A stretch of DNA of 64,000 bases. Source: Caballeronia calidae. Its GTDB lineage: Bacteria; Pseudomonadota; Gammaproteobacteria; Burkholderiales; Burkholderiaceae. Below are positions 1 through 9,038 of the stretch, piece after piece. Position 1 is the first letter of the stretch. Every line of letters begins with the position of its first letter. The notes under the pieces are model-generated. The model saw only the letters and a program-made list of their open reading frames with translations, searched no databases and was not told the origin of the DNA. A program made the translations under genes and the position numbers. The stretch spans positions 248,001 through 312,000 of the forward strand of contig NZ_FCOX02000002.1 in NCBI RefSeq assembly GCF_900044055.2, in the 5' to 3' direction.

Positions 1-2346
1 GTCCGCGAGCGTGTTCTCTACTGGCGTGCCCGTACATGCAATGCGAAAGCGCACCTTCTGTTTCTTCGCAGAACGGGTCACGAGCGCCGCAGGATTCTTG
101 ATCTTCTGCGCCTCGTCGCACACCATGATCGACCACGACTGACGCGCCAGCGCGAATTCCAGGTCACGCATCGTTTCGTAAGTGGTCAGCACGAGCCGCG
201 CGCCGCCAATCCAGTCTCGCTTCAACAGGCGCGTTACGCCTTGCGACGCGAGGCTCTCATCGATTTCCTCTCGGCTGGCGCGCAACGTCTTCAGCGTTTC
301 GCCGTAGAGCAGCAACAACGGCAACGCATCGGGCGCGAAGAAGCGATTCAACTCGCTGCGCCAGTTCTCGAGCAACGCAACCGGCGCGACGATCAGAGCC
401 GGCTCCAGTTGCGGCTCGCGCTCAAAGCATGACGCAATGAACGTGAGCAATTGCAAGGTTTTTCCCAGGCCCATGTCGTCGGCAAGCACCGTGCCCCGGC
501 ACGCCGCCGGCGACAGTTCCCACAAATGCTGCAACCACGCGACACCCACTTTCTGATGCGGCTTGAGCACGACCTCCTGCCTGAGCGCGCCGGGAATGGA
601 CGGCATGCGTTCGGGCGGCATCTGCAGCGCGTCGGCACGCGCCTCGCTGTAATCGATGTCCTCGAAATTGCGCTTGATGATGAGGCGCTTCTTTGCGACC
701 GACTTCGCGCCGCCGCCCTGGAACTCGTCACGTTGCACTTCAGCGCACGCTTTCGCCAGTGCATCGAGGGCGCTTTGTGCGTCGGCTATCGGAACGGGTT
801 GAACGAGTCCAGGCAGCACCACGCGATCCGCGCCGGCAGCCCGCGCCGCGTTCACCGATTCCTGAAGCGAAGGAATCTCGCCGAATTGAAACGGGATGTA
901 GCGTGTCCCGCCGTTCGCCGGATCGTCCACACGCAAACCGATCGTGACGTTTCCTTCGAACCAGCCGCCCTGCTCGCGGTTCAGCGCAATGACCGGCACG
1001 GCAAACGGAGGTTCCTCGCCAATCTCATGGATGCGCTCCGAATAGTGGCTGAGGTCGAGGACTTCGGATGCGGTCCAGAGCGCGGGGCTCTTCCATTCGC
1101 GCAACCAGCCGGAGAGCATCTGCAAGTGTTCTTTGGTGTCACCGACGATCTCCAGTTCATGCTCGCGCCATGTCACGCATTGCGAGCCGTCGTCGAGGGC
1201 GCGCGACAGGCGATCGGTGAAAGCGGAAAGGTCGTCGGGCGAGGTGATCCAGGCCACGGTGGCGCTCTGCCCCCCCGCGGAAATCGGCTGCACGAGCAAC
1301 GCGACGCGCTCGATCCGCCCGCGCTCGCTGCGTTCCACCTGCGGCGTGAACGACTCGAAGACGATGCCCGCCGCTTCGCAAGTCGCCTCGAACACGCTGG
1401 CATCGAGGACTACCCTGGCGCTTTCTCCCAGCGTGGCGAACGGATTGCGCACGAAAGCCTGCGCGCGCGGCCCCGCTACACGCCGGCCAGGCATCTCTCG
1501 TTTGATCTCGCCGAGCACCGCCTTCACTTCAGGTGTGGGCACGACGCGCACGAGCGCGGACCCTTCCGGCACCTCGTAACGATCCTGCAGCGGCAGACGG
1601 TCAAATTGGGTCAGCCATTTATCAGGCGAGCCATCGAATTTCGGCACGATTTCGAGGACAACCGCGTTGCCTTCGCCACGGCGCTCGACGTCGAGTTTCA
1701 GATGCTCCGGTGCCAGCACGACCGTGCTCGCGACATAATCCGACACTGGGCAGCCGCTCTGCGCGGCCAACGCACGCACGCGGCCATAGATGTGCTCCTT
1801 GAAGGAAAGTGTGCGCTCGCTCGCCAGCGTGGTATGAAAACGCGCGAGCAAATCGAGCATCTCGCTTAACGGCGCGGGCAGCAATGCTTCCGACGAGACC
1901 GTGCGCAGCGTCTTCCCGATGAGCTTCGGGGCAGGACGCGCGCCACGTCCCTGTGCGTCCACCCATTCATCGATGCGCAGGGAGAAATTTGCGTCACCGA
2001 GCGCGCCCGTGCTGACGAGCCGTGGTCGCAACGGCGTGTCCGGCGGAAAACGCAACGGCGCGCGAAACGCGTCCAGCTCGGGGTGCGCGAGGATGCTGTA
2101 GACATCCTCCCATGACAGCAGAAATCCCGATCCGACCGCGAGGCCCAGTCCTTCTTGTGCGACCTGCGCGAGATGCGCGCCAAGTTCCGCGTGATCGGGA
2201 TAGTCGTACGGTGCAGCGAGCCATTGCCTCGCGAGCGGTGCGGGCGAGGCATAGCGAAAGCCGTCTTCGTCGATGATCAACGGCGCAGCAGGCGCCTCGT
2301 GCGTTACCGTTGCCGTCTTGTTGCGGCCGAATAGCTTTGCCAGCAT
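1..2346 (-). CDS. zorD: ZorD, SNF2-family helicase of type I Zorya (3' end outside window)
   Basis: This is the effector helicase of type I Zorya, a cytoplasmic ATPase/nuclease thought to act on invading phage DNA once the ZorAB motor senses infection. The first 782 residues are in the window. About 600 residues of accessory N-terminal region precede an SNF2 ATPase core: Walker A DDMGLGKT at residues 623-630, DEAQ at 744-747, and the motif III-like CTGTPVENTLAD ending at the window edge. Family members run to roughly 1080 residues, so the second RecA lobe lies outside. The ATG at 2346 is 10 nt after the zorC stop, as expected for the last gene of the operon. The family call is firm from the motifs and gene order; the mechanism is published family knowledge. 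Confidence 0.93.
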   Translation of the reverse strand, partial: MLAKLFGRNKTATVTHEAPAAPLIIDEDGFRYASPAPLARQWLAAPYDYPDHAELGAHLAQVAQEGLGLAVGSGFLLSWEDVYSILAHPELDAFRAPLRFPPDTPLRPRLVSTGALGDANFSLRIDEWVDAQGRGARPAPKLIGKTLRTVSSEALLPAPLSEMLDLLARFHTTLASERTLSFKEHIYGRVRALAAQSGCPVSDYVASTVVLAPEHLKLDVERRGEGNAVVLEIVPKFDGSPDKWLTQFDRLPLQDRYEVPEGSALVRVVPTPEVKAVLGEIKREMPGRRVAGPRAQAFVRNPFATLGESARVVLDASVFEATCEAAGIVFESFTPQVERSERGRIERVALLVQPISAGGQSATVAWITSPDDLSAFTDRLSRALDDGSQCVTWREHELEIVGDTKEHLQMLSGWLREWKSPALWTASEVLDLSHYSERIHEIGEEPPFAVPVIALNREQGGWFEGNVTIGLRVDDPANGGTRYIPFQFGEIPSLQESVNAARAAGADRVVLPGLVQPVPIADAQSALDALAKACAEVQRDEFQGGGAKSVAKKRLIIKRNFEDIDYSEARADALQMPPERMPSIPGALRQEVVLKPHQKVGVAWLQHLWELSPAACRGTVLADDMGLGKTLQLLTFIASCFEREPQLEPALIVAPVALLENWRSELNRFFAPDALPLLLLYGETLKTLRASREEIDESLASQGVTRLLKRDWIGGARLVLTTYETMRDLEFALARQSWSIMVCDEAQKIKNPAALVTRSAKKQKVRFRIACTGTPVENTLAD

Positions 2347-2356
2347 GGAGGTTCCC

Positions 2357-4048
2357 TCACTTGATCCAGAAGCCGCTGCCTTCCTTGTATTTGAAACCCA
2401 TCTCGACGAGTTCCTCGGCAATGCGCGGGCTGCGTTTCGGGTCACTCAGAAGAACCCACAAGGCTCCTCGCTTGGGGCGGTTGTCTTCGTAGGAGATGCC
2501 GTGCTTCGCGCACTTTCGCAGCAACTCCTGAATCTCCCAACCGTCGGGTCGAGCGACGCGAGGGGTAGCGATTCTCTGCGACGACGAGGGGCGAGACTGA
2601 CCGCTTGCAATGGATGCTTCGGGCGGGTGCCCATTCGCGGACCTCTCATCAAGAAGCCGGCTGAGCACGGAATCGAATCGATCTTCCCAACCTGAATGAT
2701 GCGAATGCTTCTCCAGCATACGATCGGTATTCTTCAAGTCGCTCAAATCAAAAGCACGTGCGCTCAACGTGACCGGAACAGTCGTATTTGAGAAGAAGAA
2801 GCATGCGTTTCCGGTCAGACCAAATTCGATTACGATGAGCGGGCCTATCCGCATGATGAACGCGTTGTTGTCGGCGGTGGATTTTTCGAGCACGCGCTCC
2901 CTATTGCCCATGCGCTTCCGCACATTGCTAAATGCCGCCGTCCGGTTGTTTCGCGCGTCCGCGCCGAGCACGAACCACATATCCGAAATCTGAGGCTCCC
3001 ACTTGAGCCAGTAGTGAAGCCGCCGCAAGTCCGCAGCCCCATCCTTCGCCAGCACCTCGAAGAAGTCCTTGATCAGACGGCGCTTCAGCCATCCCTCGAC
3101 CATCTCGCGCGCCGGTTCGTAGCCGACGCGGGCGTGCCAGGCAGTAGGATCGAGCCACGGATTCCCGATCAGCGCCACACAGGTATCGCGCAGGCCGTCG
3201 TGTTCCGGTCGGCTCCGGCACTGCGCATAACGCTTCACGATCATCGCGGTCGCGCGCACGGCGAGCAACTGCGGCAGCTTGATATCCGCCCTGCCGTTCA
3301 GGAACGGCAGCACACAGCGCAAGGCGTCGTAGAACTCGGCGTCCCCTCGCTCGCAAACCGAGCGGACATAGGCCATCACTACTTCGTCCCATATCCACGA
3401 GTTCGACTCGATGCCCAGTCCACCGAACAGCGCCCGCAGTTCATCCGTTTTGCCCGCCTCGAACATGTCGGCATAGCGTCCGCAGGGATTGTCCGTGAGC
3501 AGATTCTTGTGCTCGTTGAGCGTGCCGAGCCAGTCCGGCACGAACTCGCGCGATGTGGCTTTCGCATGCATCGCCGGCAAGCGTTCGCTCAGGTAGCGCC
3601 GCAGATTGATCCAGTTCTGATGCGCCTGAGACTTCTCGCCGGGATCGCGCCGAAAGCCGAAGTAGCCTTGCAGCAGCCCCTGGTAGCACTGGCGAAAGCG
3701 CCCTTCCTGCGTTTCGTAATCGCCCAGCACCTTCATTAATGCCTGAAAGAGCGCACGGTCGTCGATGATCCGTACGCCATCCTCCGTATCGTCGTGCGGC
3801 ACCGTCACACCGTAGCAGACGTACTTGACCTGGGTCGGACTCAGATCGGTGCGCCTGGCAAAGAATGCCCGCAGCGCGATCTTCAATTGATCGAGCGATG
3901 GCGCATCGCTGCGGTCGCCGAAGGCTTTGCGAATGTCGCGCAGCGCCATAGCCATGTCGCGCGTTTGGCCCCACGCGCCGGCACGCTCGTGCAGCATGGC
4001 CTCCAGCACCTTCCTTCCGATGGGTGTCAGCGGTCGATCAGCGGGCAT
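2357..4048 (-). CDS. zorC: ZorC, EH-signature protein of type I Zorya
   Basis: This 563-residue soluble protein sits between the ZorB-like and SNF2 genes, exactly where zorC lies in type I Zorya operons, and has the length typical of ZorC (about 560 residues). ZorC is defined by the EH_Signature domain and is a cytosolic component recruited with ZorD to the activated motor. I see no membrane segment, signal peptide or familiar enzymatic motif, so the assignment leans on length and position more than on a readable motif. Its ATG lies inside the last codons of zorB (22-bp overlap), which suggests translational coupling. It separates type I from type II, where an HNH protein ZorE replaces ZorC and ZorD. 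Confidence 0.88.
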   Translation of the reverse strand: MPADRPLTPIGRKVLEAMLHERAGAWGQTRDMAMALRDIRKAFGDRSDAPSLDQLKIALRAFFARRTDLSPTQVKYVCYGVTVPHDDTEDGVRIIDDRALFQALMKVLGDYETQEGRFRQCYQGLLQGYFGFRRDPGEKSQAHQNWINLRRYLSERLPAMHAKATSREFVPDWLGTLNEHKNLLTDNPCGRYADMFEAGKTDELRALFGGLGIESNSWIWDEVVMAYVRSVCERGDAEFYDALRCVLPFLNGRADIKLPQLLAVRATAMIVKRYAQCRSRPEHDGLRDTCVALIGNPWLDPTAWHARVGYEPAREMVEGWLKRRLIKDFFEVLAKDGAADLRRLHYWLKWEPQISDMWFVLGADARNNRTAAFSNVRKRMGNRERVLEKSTADNNAFIMRIGPLIVIEFGLTGNACFFFSNTTVPVTLSARAFDLSDLKNTDRMLEKHSHHSGWEDRFDSVLSRLLDERSANGHPPEASIASGQSRPSSSQRIATPRVARPDGWEIQELLRKCAKHGISYEDNRPKRGALWVLLSDPKRSPRIAEELVEMGFKYKEGSGFWIK

Positions 4049-4785
4049 CGTTCTTTCGGGTCGAGCGCTTGTTCGAGCGCGACGTCATCGTTTTCGGGCG
4101 ACACATGAGCGGCTTCGTCCTTGCGCTCCTGGCGTGACTTGAATTCGAGTTTGAATTCGATGCGTCGGCTGTCGTCTGCCGTCGCGCGCAACGAGTTGAA
4201 AGACGCGCCGCCGACGAAGAAACGTGTCGCCACCAACTTGCGATCCGCAAACGACAGCATCGGCTCGTCATGTCCCGGATCGCGCAGCAGTTCGCACAGC
4301 ACGCGCTCGCTGCGCTCGAGACTCAGATTCAGGTTGAACAGATATTTTCCGCTTCGGCTTGCGTAGCCTTCAACGGTCGCGCGCTTGAACCAGTTCCTGC
4401 CGGCGTCGGTCGTACGCAACTGATCAAGAAGACGCGGTGTGAAGTCGCGCAGCAGTTCGCGCTGCGGCGCGGAAAGCATGTTCTGCCCTTCGCGCTCGAA
4501 CCGGCCGCGCGGTCCAAAGTCGATCGTCGTGCCGATCACGCGCACCCCCTCGAACTGGTTCGCAACGCGCTCCACTTCCTTCATCAGCGCACTGATCTGC
4601 TCGGAGCGCTCTTTCTCTTCACGCTCCGCCTCCGACACGTGCTTCGTCACCGCCAGCAAGGCGACGCTCAGCGCAACGAGGAACAGCACCATCAGCGCCG
4701 TCATCAGATCGGAGAACGATATCCAGAACGGTTTCTCGCCTTCATCACGGTTGCGCCGCCGCGCGGGTGTTTGAATGCCCAGCAT
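4027..4785 (-). CDS. zorB: ZorB, MotB-like stator protein with OmpA peptidoglycan-binding domain
   Basis: This 252-residue inner-membrane protein is the ion-channel and cell-wall anchor half of the Zorya motor. A short cytoplasmic N-terminus leads to one membrane segment (about residues 20-46) starting FWISFSDLMT. Asp26 sits where MotB and ZorB carry the proton-binding aspartate essential for the motor. A coiled linker (50-80) is followed by an OmpA/MotB-type periplasmic domain with EGY at 139-141 and the NLNLSLERSER helix motif at 151-161, the peptidoglycan-binding signature. It starts 18 nt after the zorA stop and overlaps zorC by 22 bp. Flagellar MotB is unlikely because the partner has a long tail and the downstream genes are zorC and zorD. 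Confidence 0.94.
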   Translation of the reverse strand: MLGIQTPARRRNRDEGEKPFWISFSDLMTALMVLFLVALSVALLAVTKHVSEAEREEKERSEQISALMKEVERVANQFEGVRVIGTTIDFGPRGRFEREGQNMLSAPQRELLRDFTPRLLDQLRTTDAGRNWFKRATVEGYASRSGKYLFNLNLSLERSERVLCELLRDPGHDEPMLSFADRKLVATRFFVGGASFNSLRATADDSRRIEFKLEFKSRQERKDEAAHVSPENDDVALEQALDPKERCPLIDR

Positions 4786-4803
4786 TTCTTAGTCCGCCTC
4801 TCG

Positions 4804-6978
4804 TCAGACGGCGGCCGGCAATCGGTCGAAGACGTCGCCCAGATCGGAGATGGCTCCCTTCAGAATCCCGGTCGCTTGCGCAAGCTCGGTGTGGAACGCA
4901 CTGTTACCCTCGCGCAAGGTCCGCCTGATCTGCTCGGCGAACTCGCCGTGAACCTTGCTCATGTCTTCGACGAGGTCGTCAAGATGCTGGCGGGTCACGC
5001 CCTGTGCCTCGCGCATCGACTTGCTCGCATGATCCATCGACGCAACCAGATCGCGCTTCACCGACGCCTCCCGGGAGGCGGTCTCCACTACGGCCCGCAG
5101 TTCGGTGAGCATACCCGCGAGCGAATCGCGCACGGTGCGCTGATCGGCGAGCACCTGTTGCACGCTGCCGAGCGAGCTCGTCAGGGAGGCTGCCGCCTGA
5201 TTGAGACGCTCGGTCGTGCCGTTCACGCTGTCGCTCGCAGCCTCCATGGAACGAAGGTTGTCGGCGAGGCGTGCGGACGCGTCGTGCAAACGTTCGGCGC
5301 CCTGCCCCATGCGTTCGATGTTGCCGTGGGTCGCGGTGTTGAGCTTGTTCACCGCATCGAGCATCGCCACGCTGCCGCGATTGACCGCCTCGGTCACCTT
5401 CGCGATCTGGCCGGTCTGTTCGTCGAGCAGGCCGGCGATCTGCGCCGCGAGCTGCGCCTGACGCTGTCCATGTTCTTCCTGCGCCGAAGCGCTCTGCTGC
5501 CTCAGCGACTCGATCAATTCGCCTGCCTGGTCCCCGAACTGGCCGATCACGCGCGTCGAGGCTTCTGCCGCTTCGCTCTGGCCCTTCACCATGCTGGCGC
5601 GCGCCTCTTCGATCCAGGCGCGCATCTGCTCGCTGGCCTCGGTCTGACGCGCGGCCGCTTCTGCGTGGCTCGCGTGACTCTGCTCCTGAAGACCCTTCAC
5701 GAGCGACGACGCGCTTTCGCTCAACTGACGCATCATCTCCTTGGTCAGATCGGTCGATTCCGCCTGACCGCGCGCGACATTTTCCTTCAGCTGATCGACG
5801 AACGCACGCATCTGTTCGTTGCTCTCGGATTGCCGTGCCTGCATATGCTCCAGCGCTTCTTCGACACGCTTGGCCATTGCATCGGCGGCACCTGCGCCGG
5901 CCTGCTGGATCTGACTGGCGAGCGCCTGGAAACCGTGCGATGCCGTTTCGATGGTATTGGCTGTTTTGAGCAGCATGTCGTTCATGCCGCGCAGTTGCGA
6001 ACCAAACATGTTCTCCATTTGCGCGGTAAAACTCGACAACACGTCGGTAAGCAGCCGGTTCACCGCTTCGCCCTGACTGTCGCCAACGGACTGCACTGCG
6101 TTCGAAATGCGCGCAAGCGGTTCGGCGAGGCCCTCGGTAAGGCTCGTGGTAATCGACTGTCCGAGTGCGGTACTGGTATGGGTGATGGCCGCGATCTGCT
6201 GCTGCGTCAGTTCGCTCAGAACCTGCTTCAGGTCGGTAACGAGCGATTCTTTCATCTGCATCGCCTGCGTGGCCGATGTTTCGGATGCCTCGACGAGTCG
6301 CTGCAGATACTCCTCGCCCGCGCCGGATTCAAAGAGGCCGTCGATATCGCAGCAGAGTCTATCGAGCAATGTGTAGAGCTTGTTGACCATGGCCTTCTCG
6401 ATGGTGGTCACCACCATGGCGAGGGCAATGGCCAGCCCCGAAAGCGAAAACGCACCGCCCACGCTCGACACCAGTGATTCGAGGCTGCTGCGCACCACCT
6501 GCGGATCGTCGGTGATCTTGAAGCCGTTCAGGCCGAGAATCAGCCCTGAGAACGTGCCGATGATCCCGATGCCCGTCAAGATACCGGGCAGATGCTTGTA
6601 GAATTCCGTGCGCAGCGGTGCGTCGATCAGAGCCTGCTCGGTAAAGAATGTGCTCGCGGTCGCTGTCGCGCGCCAACGGCCTGTTTCCGTCATGCCCGCC
6701 GCATCGACGCGCTTCTGAGCGTGAAGCGTGTCGCGGTATTCGTCCCAGCAGTGCCCGAACCCGGTCCCCTTCATGACCTCCTCACCGATGCGGTCCGCAT
6801 CAATGCGCTCGCCGGCGCCCTTCAGGGCTTTCAGTACGCGCGCGGCGCGGCCGAATTCGCGCCGCACACGAAGGAAGGGGAGGATGAATTGCCCGATGAA
6901 GCACGCAAGCGCGAAGCCAAGTGCCGATAGAACAAACACGTGAAGTACAAAGGATAACGAAACAGAAGCAATGCTCAT
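4804..6978 (-). CDS. zorA: ZorA, MotA/TolQ-like channel protein with long cytoplasmic tail
   Basis: This 724-residue membrane protein forms the MotA-like ring around ZorB. Three hydrophobic segments are visible: about residues 8-36, 131-150 (GILTGIGIIGTFSGLILGL) and 172-192, the arrangement of the MotA/TolQ/ExbB fold. From about residue 200 to the end the chain is Ala/Glu/Gln/Ser-rich, hydrophilic and strongly helical, matching the long intracellular tail that marks ZorA and is thought to pass the signal to ZorC and ZorD. Length agrees with known ZorA (about 730). The start MSIASVSL has no strong Shine-Dalgarno sequence; an overlapping four-codon ATG reading frame lies just upstream. It is the first gene of the operon. 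Confidence 0.94.
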   Translation of the reverse strand: MSIASVSLSFVLHVFVLSALGFALACFIGQFILPFLRVRREFGRAARVLKALKGAGERIDADRIGEEVMKGTGFGHCWDEYRDTLHAQKRVDAAGMTETGRWRATATASTFFTEQALIDAPLRTEFYKHLPGILTGIGIIGTFSGLILGLNGFKITDDPQVVRSSLESLVSSVGGAFSLSGLAIALAMVVTTIEKAMVNKLYTLLDRLCCDIDGLFESGAGEEYLQRLVEASETSATQAMQMKESLVTDLKQVLSELTQQQIAAITHTSTALGQSITTSLTEGLAEPLARISNAVQSVGDSQGEAVNRLLTDVLSSFTAQMENMFGSQLRGMNDMLLKTANTIETASHGFQALASQIQQAGAGAADAMAKRVEEALEHMQARQSESNEQMRAFVDQLKENVARGQAESTDLTKEMMRQLSESASSLVKGLQEQSHASHAEAAARQTEASEQMRAWIEEARASMVKGQSEAAEASTRVIGQFGDQAGELIESLRQQSASAQEEHGQRQAQLAAQIAGLLDEQTGQIAKVTEAVNRGSVAMLDAVNKLNTATHGNIERMGQGAERLHDASARLADNLRSMEAASDSVNGTTERLNQAAASLTSSLGSVQQVLADQRTVRDSLAGMLTELRAVVETASREASVKRDLVASMDHASKSMREAQGVTRQHLDDLVEDMSKVHGEFAEQIRRTLREGNSAFHTELAQATGILKGAISDLGDVFDRLPAAV

Positions 6979-7036
6979 GAGCGCATGAATCTGAAAATAA
7001 CGAAGTCAAAGCGAGTCTGTATGCACGAACGCCTGG

Positions 7037-7066
7037 ACGTGATGACACCATACGTGATGACACCAT
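7037..7066. repeat. Perfect 15-bp tandem direct repeat upstream of zorA
   Basis: ACGTGATGACACCAT occurs twice back to back (7037-7051 and 7052-7066), 59-88 bp upstream of the zorA start. Its core ACGTGATG appears a third time at 7395-7402, beside the -35 box of the small RHH gene. Two adjacent copies of a half-site are what ribbon-helix-helix repressors often bind, so this may be an operator. The role is inferred. Confidence 0.55.
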
Positions 7067-7167
7067 CCCGGTTGGCACAACAGTTCGACCGATGAGTAAG
7101 CGCGGCGCGCAAGCGCAAGGGAACGCGCGGACCCGACGTCAGGAAGACGACGGCTAGTTGAAGTGAT

Positions 7168-7341
7168 TCACGCTTTTAGTCTCTCAGTGTTTGTTTCTAT
7201 CTTGTGCGCTCGACAGAAATCGAAAAGCAACGTCTCGAGCAAGTTTGTCTGGCTCCGGTTTTCATGTTTAGCGGCAGCTTCGAGCAATTCCTTGAAGCGC
7301 GTCGATACACGATAGCTAACCGATATTCTTTTTGTGAGCAT
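7168..7341 (-). CDS. Small ribbon-helix-helix-like protein upstream of zorA
   Basis: The gene encodes 57 residues starting MLTKRISVSYRVS. A short basic/hydrophobic strand (about 2-10) is followed by two amphipathic helices (about 11-22 and 26-45), the layout of MetJ/Arc/CopG-type DNA-binding proteins. The ATG at 7341 is chosen because GGAG lies 6-7 nt before it; a TTG six codons upstream is in frame but less likely. It lies on the same strand as the Zorya operon, 189 bp before zorA, with its own strong promoter. It could be a regulator of itself and of zor, or the antitoxin of a pair whose toxin is lost. No toxin gene is seen beside it. Confidence 0.65.
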   Translation of the reverse strand: MLTKRISVSYRVSTRFKELLEAAAKHENRSQTNLLETLLFDFCRAHKIETNTERLKA

Positions 7342-7367
7342 ATAGGTCTCCAAACGCAACGCTACGT

Positions 7368-7395
7368 ACTATACACGAGATGTTTCAGATTGTAA
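7368..7395 (-). promoter_or_regulatory. Sigma-70-like promoter of the RHH gene
   Basis: On the minus strand TTACAA (-35, 7390-7395) and TATAGT (-10, 7368-7373) are separated by 16 bp, close to consensus. They lie about 27 bp before the RHH start codon. The -35 box is embedded in two CGTTACA repeats about 10 bp apart (7390-7408), which could be an autoregulatory operator. Confidence 0.6.
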
Positions 7396-7470
7396 CGTGA
7401 TGTAACGAAAAATGAAGCACTGGCTTTCCCGGTTCGCCCTCTTCAGCAACGACTCGTGCCGTTCGGCCAC

Positions 7471-7974
7471 TCAAGCGTTGAAGGCATTGACCGGACCGAT
7501 GAAGTCCCTCTCCCCGACGTCGACTCCGCTGATACGCAAAATCGCATAGTCCATGGCGACATGGAAGTACACGTTCGGAATCACGATTTGCGGCAGATAG
7601 TTTTTTCCAGTCAATTTGCCCCGCACCCACGACACTTTCACGACCTGAGTGGCCGCGTGGTGTATCGCTCCGCCGCCACGCTCTCGACGAAGTCGATCGC
7701 CTTGCGGATGCGCACACGCGCTTTCTTCGATCGTTCGCTAGTTATCTTCGTGCTGCGGAGGCTGCTGCCCCGAGAGCCACACGGCGCCTCCCTTGAGATA
7801 GTCGAAAGCGCCTTGTATCTGATAAAGCAATCCGCCCGTGTCCGGGGCGAGGCGCGTAGATAGCAGGACCGCGACATCGAACTTCTTCGCGCTCGCGAAG
7901 CGCTCAGCCTTGTCGAGATACTTCTCCATCGTTCTGACTGCTTCCACGCATTGCGCGATAGCCCGTGCATACAT
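7471..7974 (-). pseudogene. DUF1993-family protein, broken by two frameshifts
   Basis: Read in three frames this stretch gives one continuous DUF1993-like protein of about 167 residues. Frame 1 (from ATG 7974) covers the N-terminus with LDKAERFASAKKFD and LLSTRLAPDTGG, ending in HEDN and a TAG. A one-base shift restores RIRKAIDFVESVAAERY, and a second shift near 7660 restores the family C-terminus with YFHVAMDYAILR and GERDFIG, ending at TGA 7471. The family order and length are intact, so either two single-base events inactivated the gene or the assembly has two errors here. The family's biochemical role is unknown. It separates the zor region from the chromosomal genes to the right. Confidence 0.8.
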
Positions 7975-8101
7975 TGCGGATCTCCAGAGTCAGATGCTTA
8001 CGCACAGCCGCGCTGCCGCATGACAGGACGAGAGATGACATCAAGCCTTCGCGGACCACTTCCCCTACAATACGGCGACCAATTCCACGTGAGCACGCGC
8101 G

Positions 8102-9022
8102 GTGGACCGACTAGAAGCCATGGAAATGCTGGTGACCGCGGTGGACGGGGGCAGCCTGTCGGCGGCGGCTCGCAAACTGAAAACACCGGTCAGCACGCTT
8201 ACCCGCAAGGTCGCCGATCTTGAAGCGCTGCTCGGAACCCGGCTGCTCATACGAACCACCCGCAAGCTCACGTTGACCGACGCAGGCATGTCGTACGTCG
8301 CGGCAGCGCGGCGCATCCTCGAACTCGTGCGTGAACAGGAGCACGAAGCCACGGGCGAATTCGCGACCGCACGAGGCGAACTGGTCGTCACCGCGCCCGT
8401 GCAACTTGGCCGCCTGCATGTGCTACCGGTCATCAACCGCTTCCTCGCGCAGTATCCGGACATTACGGTTCGGCTCCTTCTCTCCGACCGCAACATCGAC
8501 CTCATCGACTCGCACGCCGATCTCGCCGTGCGCATCGGCGAGCTGCCGGACAGCAATATGATCGCCACGCGCATCGGCTCGTTGCGGCCGATCGTGTGCG
8601 CGAGTCCGGCCTTCCTCGCCAGGAGCACGCCTCCGCGCGAACCCGACGAACTCGTGAAGTATGCGTGCGTTGTCTTCAATAGCCCGTACCTGTCGCCCTG
8701 GCGCTTCCGGCTTCCGTCGACTCGAAAGGTCTATGTGCTGGAAGTGAAGCCCCGGCTCGAAGTCACGTCGCCCGACGCCGCCGTAAGCGCCGCGGCGGAC
8801 GGCGCGGGCATCACCTACGTGTTCGAGCACGACGCCGACGAAGCACTCCGCAGCGGACAGCTCGAAATACTCCTGCCGCAGTTCGAGATCGACCCTGTGC
8901 CCGTGCATCTGGTTCATGTGTCCCGAAACCTGATGGCCATCAAACTGCGGCATTTCATCGACTTCGCGGCGCCGAGACTCAGGGAATCTCTGTCCCGCTT
9001 CGGCAAGCAAAAGAAACGTTAA
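8102..9022 (+). CDS. LysR-family transcriptional regulator
   Basis: This 306-residue cytoplasmic activator/repressor has an N-terminal winged helix (about 1-60; GSLSAAARKLKTPVSTLTRKV) and a periplasmic-binding-protein-like effector domain (about 90-295). The GTG start at 8102 gives the usual MDRLEAM opening of this subfamily (CrgA/DmlR-like). The inducer cannot be read from sequence. Its neighbours are the convergent HxlR gene 16 bp downstream and the DUF1993 remnant upstream. Members with this opening often control an adjacent divergent oxidoreductase; here the divergent neighbour is the broken DUF1993 gene, so its target may be lost or distant. Confidence 0.92.
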   Translation: MDRLEAMEMLVTAVDGGSLSAAARKLKTPVSTLTRKVADLEALLGTRLLIRTTRKLTLTDAGMSYVAAARRILELVREQEHEATGEFATARGELVVTAPVQLGRLHVLPVINRFLAQYPDITVRLLLSDRNIDLIDSHADLAVRIGELPDSNMIATRIGSLRPIVCASPAFLARSTPPREPDELVKYACVVFNSPYLSPWRFRLPSTRKVYVLEVKPRLEVTSPDAAVSAAADGAGITYVFEHDADEALRSGQLEILLPQFEIDPVPVHLVHVSRNLMAIKLRHFIDFAAPRLRESLSRFGKQKKR

Positions 9023-9038
9023 TCTTCGGTCGTCAAGC

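Noticed and set aside
451..1869. A 472-codon open frame on the plus strand opposite zorD
   Set aside because: The minus strand codes for clear SNF2 motifs over the same bases; the plus product is Arg/His-rich without domain features, as expected for an antisense shadow in GC-rich DNA.
4270..6477. A 735-codon plus-strand frame antisense to zorB and zorA
   Set aside because: Its composition (Arg, His, Leu-rich) is that of an antisense frame; ZorA and ZorB on the minus strand have recognisable membrane and OmpA features.
4027..6978. Flagellar motAB or tolQR/exbBD
   Set aside because: The ZorA tail length, Asp26 position and downstream zorC/zorD genes do not fit those systems.
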